A stretch of DNA of 64,000 nucleotides from Brevundimonas naejangsanensis DSM 23858 (GCF_000421705.1 NZ_ATXN01000002.1:1178001-1242000), one strand, 5' to 3'. Positions 34,549-44,213 are shown, counted from the first letter of the stretch. Program-made: numbers and translations. The notes: generated from the letters alone by a model not told the origin.

Positions 34549-35490
34549 TCAGCTTGCGGGCTTGAGGCGGTCCTCGCGACCCGCATCGCGGATGTCGGCG
34601 TCGAGCAGGGCGGCGAGGCGCTGCACCGTGTCGGCCCGGTCGTCGATCACAAGGCGCAACGTCACATGACGGCGTCCCAAGGAGGGCTCTGCCGAAACAG
34701 GGCGCTCGTAGAAGCGATTGAGGTCGCGGATCACCTGATCGACCGGCGCATCTTCATAAGTCAGGACACGCTGGCGCCATTCATCGACGGACGTCGTCGG
34801 GATCGTCGAGATCCGCGTCTGCTTGAACGTGTGTTGGTTCGTATTCTTAACTTGAAATCTCTGCCCGGCGCGCAGGAGAATCGGCTTTCCGCCCCCTGCC
34901 AGGGAGCGGACCTCGACCACGCCTTCCTTCACGGCGACGTCCAGGCTGTGGTCACGGCTACGAACATTGAACGCCGTGCCGATCGCCCGGACTTCATAGC
35001 CGCTCGCCCGTACCAGGAAGGGACGATCAGGGTCCTTACGGACGACGAAGGTCGCCTCGCCTTCTTTCAGATTCACCACTCGTTCGCGGCGATTAAGATC
35101 ATATTGAGCGCGCGTTACGACGTTCAGCGCGACAATACTGCCATCCGGCAACTCCTGACTGCGTTGTTCGCCGACACCCGTTTCACTGGACGTGCGATCC
35201 AGCCGCCAGAGGGCGCCCAGGCCCACGCTCGCAGTCAGTCCCAACACCAGAACGGCGGCTATGGCGGCGAGGCGGACCTGTCGGGGAGCCCTGCGGCGCG
35301 GCGCCGGAACCATTTCAGCGACGTTTGAAAGCTCGCCCCACACCTCGTGCATACTGTTCAAGGCGGCCTGATGCAGAGGATGGGAACGCCAGACGTCAAA
35401 AGCCTGTCGCTCTTCCAGCGACATAGGACCTCTTCGCTGGGCGGCGAACCACCGAGCAGCCTCCTGCTGGATTTCTTCGTTTAAGATCAT
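34549..35490 (-). CDS. FecR-type anti-sigma/transducer protein
   Basis: A 313-residue inner-membrane regulator. The N-terminal cytoplasmic DUF4880 region has EEIQQEAARWFAAQRRG and LEERQAFDVWRSHPLHQAAL. One membrane helix lies at about 72-92 (LAAIAAVLVLGLTASVGLGAL). The periplasmic FecR domain (SQELPDGSIVALN, then YEVRAIGTAFNVR and VDVAVKEG-like strands) follows, then a short C-terminal STN-contact domain. It should pass the receptor's signal to the sigma factor. Confidence 0.92.
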   Translation of the reverse strand: MILNEEIQQEAARWFAAQRRGPMSLEERQAFDVWRSHPLHQAALNSMHEVWGELSNVAEMVPAPRRRAPRQVRLAAIAAVLVLGLTASVGLGALWRLDRTSSETGVGEQRSQELPDGSIVALNVVTRAQYDLNRRERVVNLKEGEATFVVRKDPDRPFLVRASGYEVRAIGTAFNVRSRDHSLDVAVKEGVVEVRSLAGGGKPILLRAGQRFQVKNTNQHTFKQTRISTIPTTSVDEWRQRVLTYEDAPVDQVIRDLNRFYERPVSAEPSLGRRHVTLRLVIDDRADTVQRLAALLDADIRDAGREDRLKPAS

Positions 35491-35557
35491 GACCGGCGAA
35501 TTGGCGGCGTGTAGAGCCGAAGGATTACCACCATAGACGAATGAAGGAGCTTATTCC

Positions 35558-36085
35558 CTACTCATCCAATTCGTCTGCCTGCATTTTTTGTACCAATTCC
35601 AGCATGGCGGCCGAAAGATGCTTTTCCACCGCCTTCACGCCAATTCCCATTGTACGGGCGATTTCGAGATAGCTGAGACCGTCGATGCGATGCAGGAGAA
35701 AGGCCTCGCGACGGCGGCCAGGCATGGCGTCGATGACCGCCAGCGCCCTGCGCAGCCTTTCAGTCGCAAGCAGGACGCGCTCTGGGTCAGCCAGATTGCA
35801 CGGCCCCTGCTCATAATGGTCTTCCGGACGAAACAAGCGCAGCGTCCGCGCCCGACTGCGCAGTCGATCAATCACCAGATTGCGTGCGAGACGGAAAAGC
35901 AAATGAGTCGGTGCTTTAACCGGCTCGCGCCTTGCTGTTTCGACAAGCTTTAAACAAGCGTCCTGAGCAAGATCGGCTTCGTCTCCCTGCACGCGGCGCG
36001 TGATCGCGCGCAAACCTTGTGCGCTGGATCGAAACGTCTCGTCCAGTTCATGTGGCGCTGTAATCCGTGCTTGCCTCTCGCCCAT
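35558..36085 (-). CDS. ECF sigma factor, FecI type
   Basis: A 175-residue sigma factor. Region 2 (EADLAQDACLKLVE, then LFRLARNLVIDRLRSRAR) and region 4 (MPGRRREAFLLHRIDGLSYLEIARTMGI) are clear. The ATG at 36085 has GGGGAG five bases upstream and is preferred to the ATG at 36103. It directs transcription of the TonB receptor when FecR is triggered. Sigma, FecR and receptor follow each other on the same strand. Confidence 0.9.
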   Translation of the reverse strand: MGERQARITAPHELDETFRSSAQGLRAITRRVQGDEADLAQDACLKLVETARREPVKAPTHLLFRLARNLVIDRLRSRARTLRLFRPEDHYEQGPCNLADPERVLLATERLRRALAVIDAMPGRRREAFLLHRIDGLSYLEIARTMGIGVKAVEKHLSAAMLELVQKMQADELDE

Positions 36086-36161
36086 GGTCTCTCCCCAGAC
36101 CATTGTTCGCTAGATTGACACTCTCACGAAGCGTGCGGACTTCGTCAAGTCGCCCCTTCCA

Positions 36162-38330
36162 TCAGAACCGGCGCTGCAACGTCAGGCGCACGGCGCGGCC
36201 CAAGGGATCCTGCATGTCGCGCCCATAGCCTTGAGCTGGCGATCCGTCGCCCAGGCGCGCCTCACGGCGCGTATCGAACAGATTGCTGATCTCCAGATTG
36301 ACCTGCAGGCCTGTACTGCGACGACGAGGCGTCTCGATGGCTCCGGTTCCGGATCGACTACGACCGGACATCATCTGAAAGCTGAACCTCAGATCAGCCG
36401 TCATGAAATCCGCGATGACCAGATCATCGGGACCATCCAGTCCGCCAAGGCGCCGCGTTCGATAACCTTCCTGCCAATGAGCCGAAAGATTCGCGCGCCA
36501 CCGCCCCCGCTGAGCGTCAATCAAAACGCTGGCGTTCTGGCGTGAAATTCCTCCGCCATCTCCCTTGAGGCGATCTAATTCGGCCAACCCTGCGCGCAAA
36601 CGCGTGACGCTGGCGAGTTGAAGACTGTGACTGATCGCGACGCGCATGATCGTCGCCTCTTGCCCCGCCGCCCCTGCCGGACGAGGAAGATTGAAGTTCG
36701 CGCCCGTGGTCAGACTCTCGGAAAACGTCGAACTCAGATTAAGCGGCCGATAGTCGATACTTGCCAACCTACCATTGATATCCCGATGGAAACGGTCGGG
36801 AAACGCCATCTCCACGTCTTCGGTCAACTCGGGCAGCGAGCCGATCCCATTTGTATGGGCGTTGCGCACATAACCCAGATTGCCCGACAGTCCCCATGAT
36901 GTGAAAGGCCCCCATGAGGCCGAGACGCTCCAACGTTCGGATTCGGGCGGCGTCAGATCCGGATTGCCCCCCCTGATAGGCAAAACCTCGACTGCCTCTC
37001 CGCTCCGGAAGTCGAAAACAACGATCGGAGGGCCGTAATACTCCGGCTCAGAACGCTGGATATCCGGCACGCTATCCGTCGACGCCCCCCATTCGCCGTT
37101 TAAACGTATGCCCCGGCGGGGAGTCCAGGCCAGCCCTGCGCTGACATCCTCGCCACTGGCGCCGCCGCTGCTGCGCATTCCCACGCCGAAGGTCGCCACA
37201 ATATCACCCAGGCGATCCCTCCCTCCGGGACCGCCTGACTTCGTCAAGGGGATGCTCAGCGCGCCTCGAGCACTGTTCGTCTGGAAACTGTGAACCGACC
37301 GGTCCAGGTCACGCTCAACAGTCGCCCGGCTGCCCTGGAAGCCGGCGCTCACATTGGCGGTCATAGGTCCGGACGGCAGTTCAATAAGCGACCGCTGACC
37401 TGCACCCGTAATCCCGAACGACAAGGTGTCGCTGCTCATGTCCTGCAGGCCGTCTTCCTGACTGCGCGCAATCTGGCCGTTCAGATTCGTCTGCACCATC
37501 CAGCCCGCCACTTGCCCACTGGCGCCGCCGGACACGCCGAGGCTTTGCGAACGGCGACGGCTTTCGACCACGCCGACGCCTATCTGCGCCACTGAACGGC
37601 TCTCTTGCGCCTGTCCATTCAGGCTGAAGACCCCGGACCACTCGCCCAGCCCGCGCGTAAGGCTGATATTAGCCGAAAGGAGTTCCGATTGCGGGCGCAA
37701 CGTCACGAGGTCCGCGTCCGGTCCATCTGTCGCCAGGGCGCGGTCTCTTTCCCCTGCCCGCAGCGCCGTGTCGCGCGAGAGACGCAGGCCGAGTTGATGC
37801 GTATTTCTTCCGGCGATAGCGGAACGCCTCAGATCGCCGGACAAAGTCGAAGTTCCGCCCTGGGTCGGCCGCGATCCGACAGCCCGCCCGTCATAGCTGG
37901 AGAAATTCTGCTGCAGCACCAGGTTGACGACACGTTGTCCCGGAACGGCGCCGTAGAGGCCTGCAGCTTCAGGAGGCAGAACTTCGGCGCGCACAAGGGC
38001 GTCAGGCGGAAACCCCGTATAAGCGCTGACATTAGGCGTCGGTCGCCCATTGATCAGCACCAGAGGCTGGCCGCCAAGCGCCAGGGTTTCATCCATGCGC
38101 TTCAAAACATCGTCGATGCTCCACGCGCCCAGAGCATCAATATCGGCGCCGTCTAATTCGATCTCCGGGGGCGTCAGCGCCGCGCCGCGCCGCCCGAACA
38201 CCTCCACATCCTCGACCTGGACCGGCTCTTCCAGATCAAGATCCGGGCGCACATTCTGCCCCGCCGCCGCTTCAGCCGAAGCGCCGCCATGCCCCATGAC
38301 GACAGCGGCGACTAAGGGGAGCCACCCCAT
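36162..38330 (-). CDS. Plug/beta-barrel outer-membrane receptor-like protein
   Basis: A 722-residue outer-membrane protein. A signal peptide (about 1-25) is followed by a TonB-plug-like domain (DLEEPVQVEDVEVFGRRGAAL; LVLINGRPTPNVS) and a barrel ending in VRLTLQRRF with a terminal Phe. It is shorter than typical receptors and has no STN domain. The stop is 76 bp before the sigma gene on the same strand. It could be an associated receptor or an unrelated outer-membrane protein; the substrate is unknown. Confidence 0.7.
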   Translation of the reverse strand: MGWLPLVAAVVMGHGGASAEAAAGQNVRPDLDLEEPVQVEDVEVFGRRGAALTPPEIELDGADIDALGAWSIDDVLKRMDETLALGGQPLVLINGRPTPNVSAYTGFPPDALVRAEVLPPEAAGLYGAVPGQRVVNLVLQQNFSSYDGRAVGSRPTQGGTSTLSGDLRRSAIAGRNTHQLGLRLSRDTALRAGERDRALATDGPDADLVTLRPQSELLSANISLTRGLGEWSGVFSLNGQAQESRSVAQIGVGVVESRRRSQSLGVSGGASGQVAGWMVQTNLNGQIARSQEDGLQDMSSDTLSFGITGAGQRSLIELPSGPMTANVSAGFQGSRATVERDLDRSVHSFQTNSARGALSIPLTKSGGPGGRDRLGDIVATFGVGMRSSGGASGEDVSAGLAWTPRRGIRLNGEWGASTDSVPDIQRSEPEYYGPPIVVFDFRSGEAVEVLPIRGGNPDLTPPESERWSVSASWGPFTSWGLSGNLGYVRNAHTNGIGSLPELTEDVEMAFPDRFHRDINGRLASIDYRPLNLSSTFSESLTTGANFNLPRPAGAAGQEATIMRVAISHSLQLASVTRLRAGLAELDRLKGDGGGISRQNASVLIDAQRGRWRANLSAHWQEGYRTRRLGGLDGPDDLVIADFMTADLRFSFQMMSGRSRSGTGAIETPRRRSTGLQVNLEISNLFDTRREARLGDGSPAQGYGRDMQDPLGRAVRLTLQRRF

Positions 38331-38559
38331 ACTATTCCTCGCCCCCCAACTGCATCATGGCATGAAGCCTCGCGCGTTATTCACGGCACGACAAGACGAA
38401 ACATAAAAAGATAGCTGATGTCGGGCGCTATTGACGCCAGGGAACAGCAATGAAGCTGAACATCATCTGAAAAGACGAGAAACCAGCCGCACTTCGTCAA
38501 GGACACCGCTCAAAATCCAACGCCAACGCATCAAGATCGAGCGCCAAGACGCTCGCCGA

Positions 38560-39129
38560 TCAGGGCTCCAGCTCGATGTCCCAATAGAGGTAGTCGAGCC
38601 AGCTCTGGTGCAGGAAGTGGGGCGGGAAGCGCCGCCCCGCCTGCTGAAGCTGCCAGGCGCTGGGCTGGTGGGCGGTGCGGCGCAGGGGCATATGCGCCTG
38701 GCCGGGCGTGCGGCCGCCCTTCCTCAGGTTGCAGGGTCCGCAGGCGGCGACGATATTCTGCCAGGTCGTGCGCCCGCCGCGCGAGCGCGGGATGACGTGG
38801 TCGAAGGTCAGGTCCTGGGACGTACCCGGCTCGCCGCAGTACTGGCAGGCGAAACCGTCGCGCAGGAAGACGTTGAAACGGGTGAAGGCCGGTTTGCGGT
38901 CCTGGTCCACATAGGACTTCAGGCAGACTACGCTGGGCAGCTGCATCTCCAGCGAAGGGCTGCGGACAACCTTGTCATAGGTGGCGACCACGTCGACGCG
39001 GTCCTGCCACACGGCCTTGACCACCTCTTCCCAAGGCCACAACGACAGGGGGAAATAGGACAAGGGCCTGAAATCGGCGTTCAGCACCAGGGCTGGAAAG
39101 CCGGACGGCGGGCGGGACAGGACCTGCAT
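38560..39129 (-). CDS. HNH endonuclease domain protein
   Basis: A 189-residue protein of the widespread chromosomal HNH family. The N-terminal part (LVLNADFRPLSYFPLSLW, about 14-60) is conserved in this group. The HNH core is FACQYCG, LTFDHVIPRSRGG and NIVAACGPCNLRKGG with two CxxC knuckles. Present in most alphaproteobacteria as a core gene; its role is not known. Confidence 0.85.
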   Translation of the reverse strand: MQVLSRPPSGFPALVLNADFRPLSYFPLSLWPWEEVVKAVWQDRVDVVATYDKVVRSPSLEMQLPSVVCLKSYVDQDRKPAFTRFNVFLRDGFACQYCGEPGTSQDLTFDHVIPRSRGGRTTWQNIVAACGPCNLRKGGRTPGQAHMPLRRTAHQPSAWQLQQAGRRFPPHFLHQSWLDYLYWDIELEP

Positions 39130-39270
39130 CAGGCCCTCCCGCAGATACGGGGGGTTATCGACGCGACAGGACTGAAGACACGTCTCCTTCCTTGGTCTGA
39201 TGCAGGAAACCCTACGCCTGATTCCCTCGCATCGCCATGACCGGCATGAGGAGTTTTCGTGACGGCGGCG

Positions 39271-39939
39271 TCATGGGCGACGACCGTAACTGGGGAAGGC
39301 CGGCAGGCTCCAGCCCCACTGCAAGGCGCCGGCGCGCAGCATGAATCCCGCCGCCAGCCCGGCGCCGACCGCAGGCCAGGTCCCAACCATCAGCGCCTTC
39401 AGGCCGACAAAGACGCTGGCGGACACCAGCGCCGCCGTGATGTTCAGCTCGCGTCGCAACAAAATGGAGGGCTGGTGCGCCAGCACGTCGCGCACGATGC
39501 CGCCGAAACAGGCCGTCAGCACCCCCATGACGATGCAGATCAGCGGCGCCGCATTATAGGACGCCGCCTTGGCCGCTCCCATGACGCCATAGGCGGCCAG
39601 CCCGACCGCATCCAGCCACAGCAAGGCCCGGAACCGCCACGAGCGTGCGCCCAGCAGCCAGAAGCCGACCGCCACCACCAGACAGACCGCCACATAGACC
39701 CAGTCCTGCACCCAGAAGACCGGCGCCCCGATCAAAAGGTCGCGCAACGTGCCTCCGCCCATGCCGGTGACGGCGGCGAAGAAGGCGAAGGTCAGAACAT
39801 CGTGCTTGGCCCGGGACGCGGCCAGGGCTCCGGTGGCGGCGAACACGGCCACGCCCGCAAAATCCAGCAACGGAAGCACCGCAGCCGGACGAACCAGGTC
39901 TGCGCCCGCGATCGGCTCCAACATCGTCATCATCCCCAA
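39271..39939 (-). CDS. TRIC-like / UPF0126 membrane channel protein
   Basis: A 222-residue inner-membrane protein with about seven helices. Two tandem glycine-rich repeats, TGMGGGTLRDLL and TACFGGIVRDVL, are the signature of the YicG/UPF0126 family, bacterial relatives of trimeric intracellular cation channels. The ion carried is not determined. The start may be any of the Met codons in the first five residues. Confidence 0.88.
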   Translation of the reverse strand: MGMMTMLEPIAGADLVRPAAVLPLLDFAGVAVFAATGALAASRAKHDVLTFAFFAAVTGMGGGTLRDLLIGAPVFWVQDWVYVAVCLVVAVGFWLLGARSWRFRALLWLDAVGLAAYGVMGAAKAASYNAAPLICIVMGVLTACFGGIVRDVLAHQPSILLRRELNITAALVSASVFVGLKALMVGTWPAVGAGLAAGFMLRAGALQWGWSLPAFPSYGRRP

Positions 39940-39993
39940 GGCGCCGCCCGGCGCCGTCTTCGGGGTCGCCCCCGGCCTTCGTGAAGACGAGAG

Positions 39994-40647
39994 TCAGGCC
40001 CCCTCGTCCAGCGCGATTTCGCCGCGCCGAACGCCACCATACCACCCCCAGAGCAAATGCGCCGCCACCGCGCGATGCGGCCGCCATATCTCGGCGCGGG
40101 CGTAGGCCTGTTTCTCGTTCGGACGGTCCTCGGCGCGGTCCGCCCAGCGCATGGCCTCCTGCAGGGCCACGTCGCCGCCGGGAAAGACATCCAGTCGGCC
40201 CTCGCAGAACATCAGGAAGGTCTCGGCCGTCCACCGCCCCACCCCCTTGATGGCCACAAGGGAGGCGATGGCCTGGGCGTCGTCCAGCCGCTCCAGATGG
40301 TCGAAGTCGATGTGCCCCTCGGTCTGGGCGCGGGCGATCTCATGGCCGTATTTCGCCTTCTGGCCGGACAGGCCGAAGGTGCGCAGCGTCTCGACGTCGC
40401 GCGCCAGAACGGCGTCAGGCGTCACCTGCCCCTCCAGCCCTTCGACCACCCGTTTCCAGATCGAGGCGGCGGCCGCCACTGAGACCTGCTGCTCCACGAT
40501 CATGCGGAACAGACCTTCATAGCCGCCGGTCCGCAGCCGCCATTCAAACACGGGCGTCGAGGCATGCGCCCGCGCCAACGCCGGATCGGCGGCGGCCAGA
40601 GCCTCGCGGGCGGCGGCGACGGAGGCGGGAGACGGAGCTGAGGCCAT
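39994..40647 (-). CDS. DNA-3-methyladenine glycosylase (AlkA-type)
   Basis: A 217-residue HhH-GPD base-excision enzyme that removes alkylated bases. The segment RMIVEQQVSVAAAASIWKR begins the core, the helix-hairpin-helix is LVAIKGVGRWTAETFLMF and the catalytic Asp is in DVFPGGDVAL. It lacks the N-terminal AlkA beta domain, as in the short family. Confidence 0.88.
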   Translation of the reverse strand: MASAPSPASVAAAREALAAADPALARAHASTPVFEWRLRTGGYEGLFRMIVEQQVSVAAAASIWKRVVEGLEGQVTPDAVLARDVETLRTFGLSGQKAKYGHEIARAQTEGHIDFDHLERLDDAQAIASLVAIKGVGRWTAETFLMFCEGRLDVFPGGDVALQEAMRWADRAEDRPNEKQAYARAEIWRPHRAVAAHLLWGWYGGVRRGEIALDEGA

Positions 40648-40691
40648 GGCATCGTATCGACAGAAAAACGGCGCCGCTTTAGCATCGCGCC

Positions 40692-41825
40692 ATGCGTACT
40701 CTGGACGATCTTCTACACCCGATCACGCCTGATCGTTTCTTTGCGGAGTTCCACGGCCGAAAACCGCTGTACATCCCCGCTGAGGAAGGCGCCGCCAAGC
40801 AGTCGCTGCTGGACTGGGCCACGTTCAACGGCCTGCTGAACCAGCCGTCGATCTGGACGGCGCAAAGCCTCAAACTGGTGCAAAACACCGAGCCGGTCCC
40901 GCCCGAACGCTATTGCCGCACCGTCTCGACCCAGTCGGGGCCCGCCTTTCGGCCCGACCCGGCCAAGGTGGCGCTGTTCGTCGCTGAAGGCGCCAGCCTG
41001 ATCGCCGGCGACGTGCAGGACCTAACCCCGCCGATCGCCGAACTGTCCGGCGTCCTCAGCCGCACCTTCGCCGCCAGCGCAGGCGCCAACATCTATTGCT
41101 CATTCAAGGGGGTGCAGGCCTTCGGCGCCCACTTCGACCTGACCGATGTCTTCGCCGTCCAGACCGAGGGCGAGAAGCTGTGGCGCATCTATGAAAACCG
41201 CGCCGACGCCCCGGTCGAGATGCCGTCCGACGTCGGCGACATGCGCCGCTGGCTCGACCAGACGAAAGGCCGCCTTCTGGCCGAGGTGATGATGCGGCCG
41301 GGCGATGTGCTCTATCTGCCGCGCGGCTGCTATCACGACGCCCTCGCTCAGGACGCGGCCTCTCTGCACGTCACCTACTCCATCGCCTCCCTGCATGGCC
41401 GCATCATCTTCAACCTGCTGGAACAGGCGGCCATGCAAGACCCGGCCTTCCGAGCGTATCTGCCGCCCTCCGGTCAGGACGGCGGTCGCGCCCTGCAACA
41501 GCACCTGGCCGGGCTGGGCCAGAGGCTGTCGCAGCTGGCCGCCTCATCCGCCTTCCGCGATGAGATCGCCATGACGCAGGAACGTCTGTCGCCGCGCGCC
41601 CACCGCTTCACCCTGCCCCATCGTGAAGCGCTGACCCGCTACAGCCGCACCGCCATGATGGCCCCCGCCTACGCCGGCCCTGTCGCCCACGCCATGCACT
41701 GGGCGCTGTCGCAGCACGTCTTCACCCTCGAAGACCTGATCGCCCAGTTCGACTTCGTGTCCGAGGCCGACATCCGCGCCGCCGTAGATCAGGCCAAGAA
41801 GGCAGGAGCCTTGAAGCGGGTCTGA
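40692..41825 (+). CDS. JmjC/cupin Fe(II)/2-oxoglutarate oxygenase-like protein
   Basis: A 377-residue cupin-fold protein of the ribosomal-oxygenase/JmjC class. The iron facial triad is visible as HFDLTDVF (His-x-Asp) and the distal His in GCYHDAL. The flanking RPGDVLYLPRG is typical of the family. A helical C-terminal dimerisation/winged region follows. Such enzymes hydroxylate ribosomal proteins; the substrate here is not known. It sits 17 bp ahead of gluQ, suggesting one transcript. Confidence 0.82.
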   Translation: MRTLDDLLHPITPDRFFAEFHGRKPLYIPAEEGAAKQSLLDWATFNGLLNQPSIWTAQSLKLVQNTEPVPPERYCRTVSTQSGPAFRPDPAKVALFVAEGASLIAGDVQDLTPPIAELSGVLSRTFAASAGANIYCSFKGVQAFGAHFDLTDVFAVQTEGEKLWRIYENRADAPVEMPSDVGDMRRWLDQTKGRLLAEVMMRPGDVLYLPRGCYHDALAQDAASLHVTYSIASLHGRIIFNLLEQAAMQDPAFRAYLPPSGQDGGRALQQHLAGLGQRLSQLAASSAFRDEIAMTQERLSPRAHRFTLPHREALTRYSRTAMMAPAYAGPVAHAMHWALSQHVFTLEDLIAQFDFVSEADIRAAVDQAKKAGALKRV

Positions 41826-41842
41826 CCCGTTTCGTCGCCGCC

Positions 41843-42691
41843 ATGTTCGTCACCCGTTTCGCGCCTTCGCCCACCGGCCGCCTGCACAAGGGGCACGCCT
41901 TCTCGGCCCTGACAGCGTGGCGGGCGGCGAAGGGTGCGGGCGGGCGCTTCCTGCTGCGGATTGAGGATATCGACCCGACGCGGTGTCGGCCCGAGTTCGA
42001 GGTCGGGATTTTCGAGGATCTGGCCTGGCTGGGGCTGGATTGGGAGACGCCCGTGCGGCGTCAGTCCGATCACCTGACCGACTACGCCGCCGTGGTGGAG
42101 ACGCTGGACCGCCACGGCCTGCTCTACCGCTGTTTCCGCACGCGCAAGGAGATACTGGACGCCATCGGCGATGCGCCCCACGGCCCCGCCGAGGCGGCCC
42201 GGCCCGGCCCCCATCCGGTCGAAGAAGAAGCGCGTCTGCTGGCTGAAGGGCGTCCTTTCGCCTGGCGACTGTCGCTGGATCGCGCCAGGGAGGCGCTGGG
42301 CGGCGCCGCCTGGGACGCCTTGAGCTTCATTGAGGAAGGCTCAGGCCCCGACGGCGAAACCGGCCGCATCAAGGCGCGGCCGGAGACGGCGGGCGACGTG
42401 GTGCTGGCGCGCAAGGACGCCGGGACGGCCTATCATCTGGCGGTGACCCACGACGACGCCCTGCAAGGGGTCAGCCATGTCATTCGCGGTCAGGACCTGT
42501 TCGAAGCGACCCATATCCAGCGGTTGATCCAGGCTCTCATGGGCTGGCCCGCGCCCGTTTATCGCCACCACCGCCTGCTGGCCGGGCCGGACGGCCGCCG
42601 CTACGCCAAACGCGACCGCTCCGTCACCCTGGCCGAGTTGCGGGCGGGCGGCCTGACGCCGGATCGCCTCCGCGCGGAGCTGGCGCTCTAA
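41843..42691 (+). CDS. gluQ: Glutamyl-Q tRNA(Asp) synthetase
   Basis: A 282-residue truncated glutamyl-tRNA synthetase paralogue that charges glutamate onto queuosine at position 34 of tRNA-Asp. The Rossmann fold has FAPSPTGRLHKGHAF (HIGH motif as HKGH) and LLRIEDIDPTRCRP. RRYAKRDRSVTL replaces KMSKS. It lacks the anticodon-binding domain, as expected. Confidence 0.92.
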   Translation: MFVTRFAPSPTGRLHKGHAFSALTAWRAAKGAGGRFLLRIEDIDPTRCRPEFEVGIFEDLAWLGLDWETPVRRQSDHLTDYAAVVETLDRHGLLYRCFRTRKEILDAIGDAPHGPAEAARPGPHPVEEEARLLAEGRPFAWRLSLDRAREALGGAAWDALSFIEEGSGPDGETGRIKARPETAGDVVLARKDAGTAYHLAVTHDDALQGVSHVIRGQDLFEATHIQRLIQALMGWPAPVYRHHRLLAGPDGRRYAKRDRSVTLAELRAGGLTPDRLRAELAL

Positions 42692-42718
42692 AGCTCGCAA
42701 AAAGCGTCCAACAAAAAA

Positions 42719-42742
42719 GACGCGGAGGTCACCCTCCGCGTC
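42719..42742. terminator. Bidirectional terminator between gluQ and csp
   Basis: GACGCGGAGG (42719-42728) pairs with CCTCCGCGTC (42733-42742), loop TCAC, with an A run before and TCTTCC after. It serves gluQ rightward and the cold-shock gene leftward, where the A run reads as T. Confidence 0.85.
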
Positions 42743-42773
42743 TCTTCCTAGAATCCTTGAGGATTCGCGGCCT

Positions 42774-42977
42774 TTAGAGAACCTTGAGGTCCACAGCCGA
42801 GGTCTTGCCGCGCTGGGTTTCCAGCTCGTATTCGACCTTGGCGTTTTCATCGAGGCCCACCAGACCAGCCTTCTGAACGGCGGTGATGTGGACGAAAACG
42901 TCCGAGCCGCCGGTGTCGGGTTGAATGAAGCCGAAGCCCTTGGTGGGGTTGAACCACTTGACCGTGCCGGTCGCCAT
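42774..42977 (-). CDS. Cold-shock domain protein
   Basis: A 67-residue single cold-shock domain that binds single-stranded nucleic acid. RNP1 is KGFGFIQP and RNP2 is VFVHITAV; the length is that of CspA-type proteins. It has an upstream gap of nearly 490 bp to ppk2, which allows the long leader common in csp genes. Which Csp paralogue it is cannot be told. Confidence 0.93.
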   Translation of the reverse strand: MATGTVKWFNPTKGFGFIQPDTGGSDVFVHITAVQKAGLVGLDENAKVEYELETQRGKTSAVDLKVL

Positions 42978-43463
42978 ATTGCGTCTCCGTAAACGCGCTT
43001 TTCCAGGCGGACGTCCTTGCAGGATCGCCCGTCAGCCCATCTGGACAAGCTCGTTCAGGCGAAGGAGCAAGACGCGGGTTTGGACCCCACGTGAAATCCG
43101 GACTGCAGCGATGTTGTCACCCGACTATCCACAGCGGTCAACTGTAAAGCGAATAGGGGCGTACGGGCTTTACAGTTAATTCGGCGCCTGCGCGCACAGG
43201 TCGCGCCCCGCCTGCTCGGGCCTACGCATCCCGCTGCGCCCCCAATATCGTCCGACATCAGCATATCGCCGGACAGACAACAGGATTAGCCGCAGAACTG
43301 ACGAAAAACCTGCGCCCTTCTAGGGCTGCATACGACAACTTCCGATAGTTCAGGTCGAAATCTCCTTTTCGGGATGCTGACCCGGAGAAGAGGTTGGAAC
43401 TCGGGCTGGCGACGCCCGCTGTTTCATCGCAAGGTCGATACATCACGACACAGGGACACGCCG
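42978..43463. other. Divergent leader between csp and ppk2
   Basis: 486 bp with no gene I can support. It holds a perfect 11-bp inverted repeat at 43140-43177 and must contain promoters for both csp (minus) and ppk2 (plus). Confidence 0.5.
43140..43177. promoter_or_regulatory. Perfect 11-bp inverted repeat upstream of csp
   Basis: AACTGTAAAGC (43140-43150) and GCTTTACAGTT (43167-43177) are perfect inverse copies with a 16-base spacer. On the minus strand a possible -35 box, TTGACC, follows directly. It could be an operator or a structured leader element. Confidence 0.4.
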
Positions 43464-44207
43464 ATGGCCAAGGACGACTATGCCGACATCCTCGAAGCCC
43501 TGCAGATCCAGATGGTCGAGACTCAGGCCTGGGCGATCGAACAGGGGCTGAAGGTCGTCATCGTCTTCGAAGGGCGCGACGCCGCCGGCAAGGACGGGGC
43601 GATCAAGCGGATGACCGAGTATATGGCGCCGCGCCAGACGCGGGTCGTCGCCCTGCCCAAGCCCACCGAGCGCGAGACGACCCAATGGTATTTCCAGCGC
43701 TACGCCGCCCATCTGCCGGCGGCGGGCGAAATCGTGATCTTCAACCGCTCCTGGTACAACCGGGCCGGGGTCGAGCCCGTCATGGGCTTCTGCACGCCGG
43801 AGCAACATGAGCGGTTCCTGCACGACGCTCCGCATTTCGAGCGGATGCTGACCCAGTCGGGGACCTTGCTGATCAAGCTGTGGCTGGACATCAGCCGCGA
43901 CGAACAGGCCCGCCGTCTGGAGGAGCGCGTCGACCATCCGCTGAAGCGTTTCAAGGTCTCAGCTCTGGACGCCGAGGCCCAGGCCCGCTGGAGCGCCTAT
44001 TCCGCCGCCCGCGACGAAATGCTGAAGCGCACCCATGCCGACTATGCGCCCTGGACCGTGGTGGCGACCGACAAGAAGAAGACGGCGCGGCTGAACATCC
44101 TGCGCCACGTCCTGCGCCGCCTGAACCGTCCCGGCCTGGAGTGCCGCGAACCGGACCCTGCGATCGTCTTCTCCGCCGATGCAGCGCCGGGGCGGCTGGC
44201 GCAATAG
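43464..44207 (+). CDS. ppk2: Polyphosphate kinase 2 (PPK2)
   Basis: A 247-residue single-domain PPK2 that moves phosphate between polyphosphate and nucleotides. Walker A is FEGRDAAGKDGAIKRM; the lid and Walker B regions are NRSWYNRAGVEPVMGFC and KLWLDISRDEQARR. Start at the ATG at 43464, preceded by AGGGA. The one-domain length points to a class I or III enzyme; nucleotide preference is undecided. Confidence 0.92.
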   Translation: MAKDDYADILEALQIQMVETQAWAIEQGLKVVIVFEGRDAAGKDGAIKRMTEYMAPRQTRVVALPKPTERETTQWYFQRYAAHLPAAGEIVIFNRSWYNRAGVEPVMGFCTPEQHERFLHDAPHFERMLTQSGTLLIKLWLDISRDEQARRLEERVDHPLKRFKVSALDAEAQARWSAYSAARDEMLKRTHADYAPWTVVATDKKKTARLNILRHVLRRLNRPGLECREPDPAIVFSADAAPGRLAQ

Positions 44208-44213
44208 GCGTCC

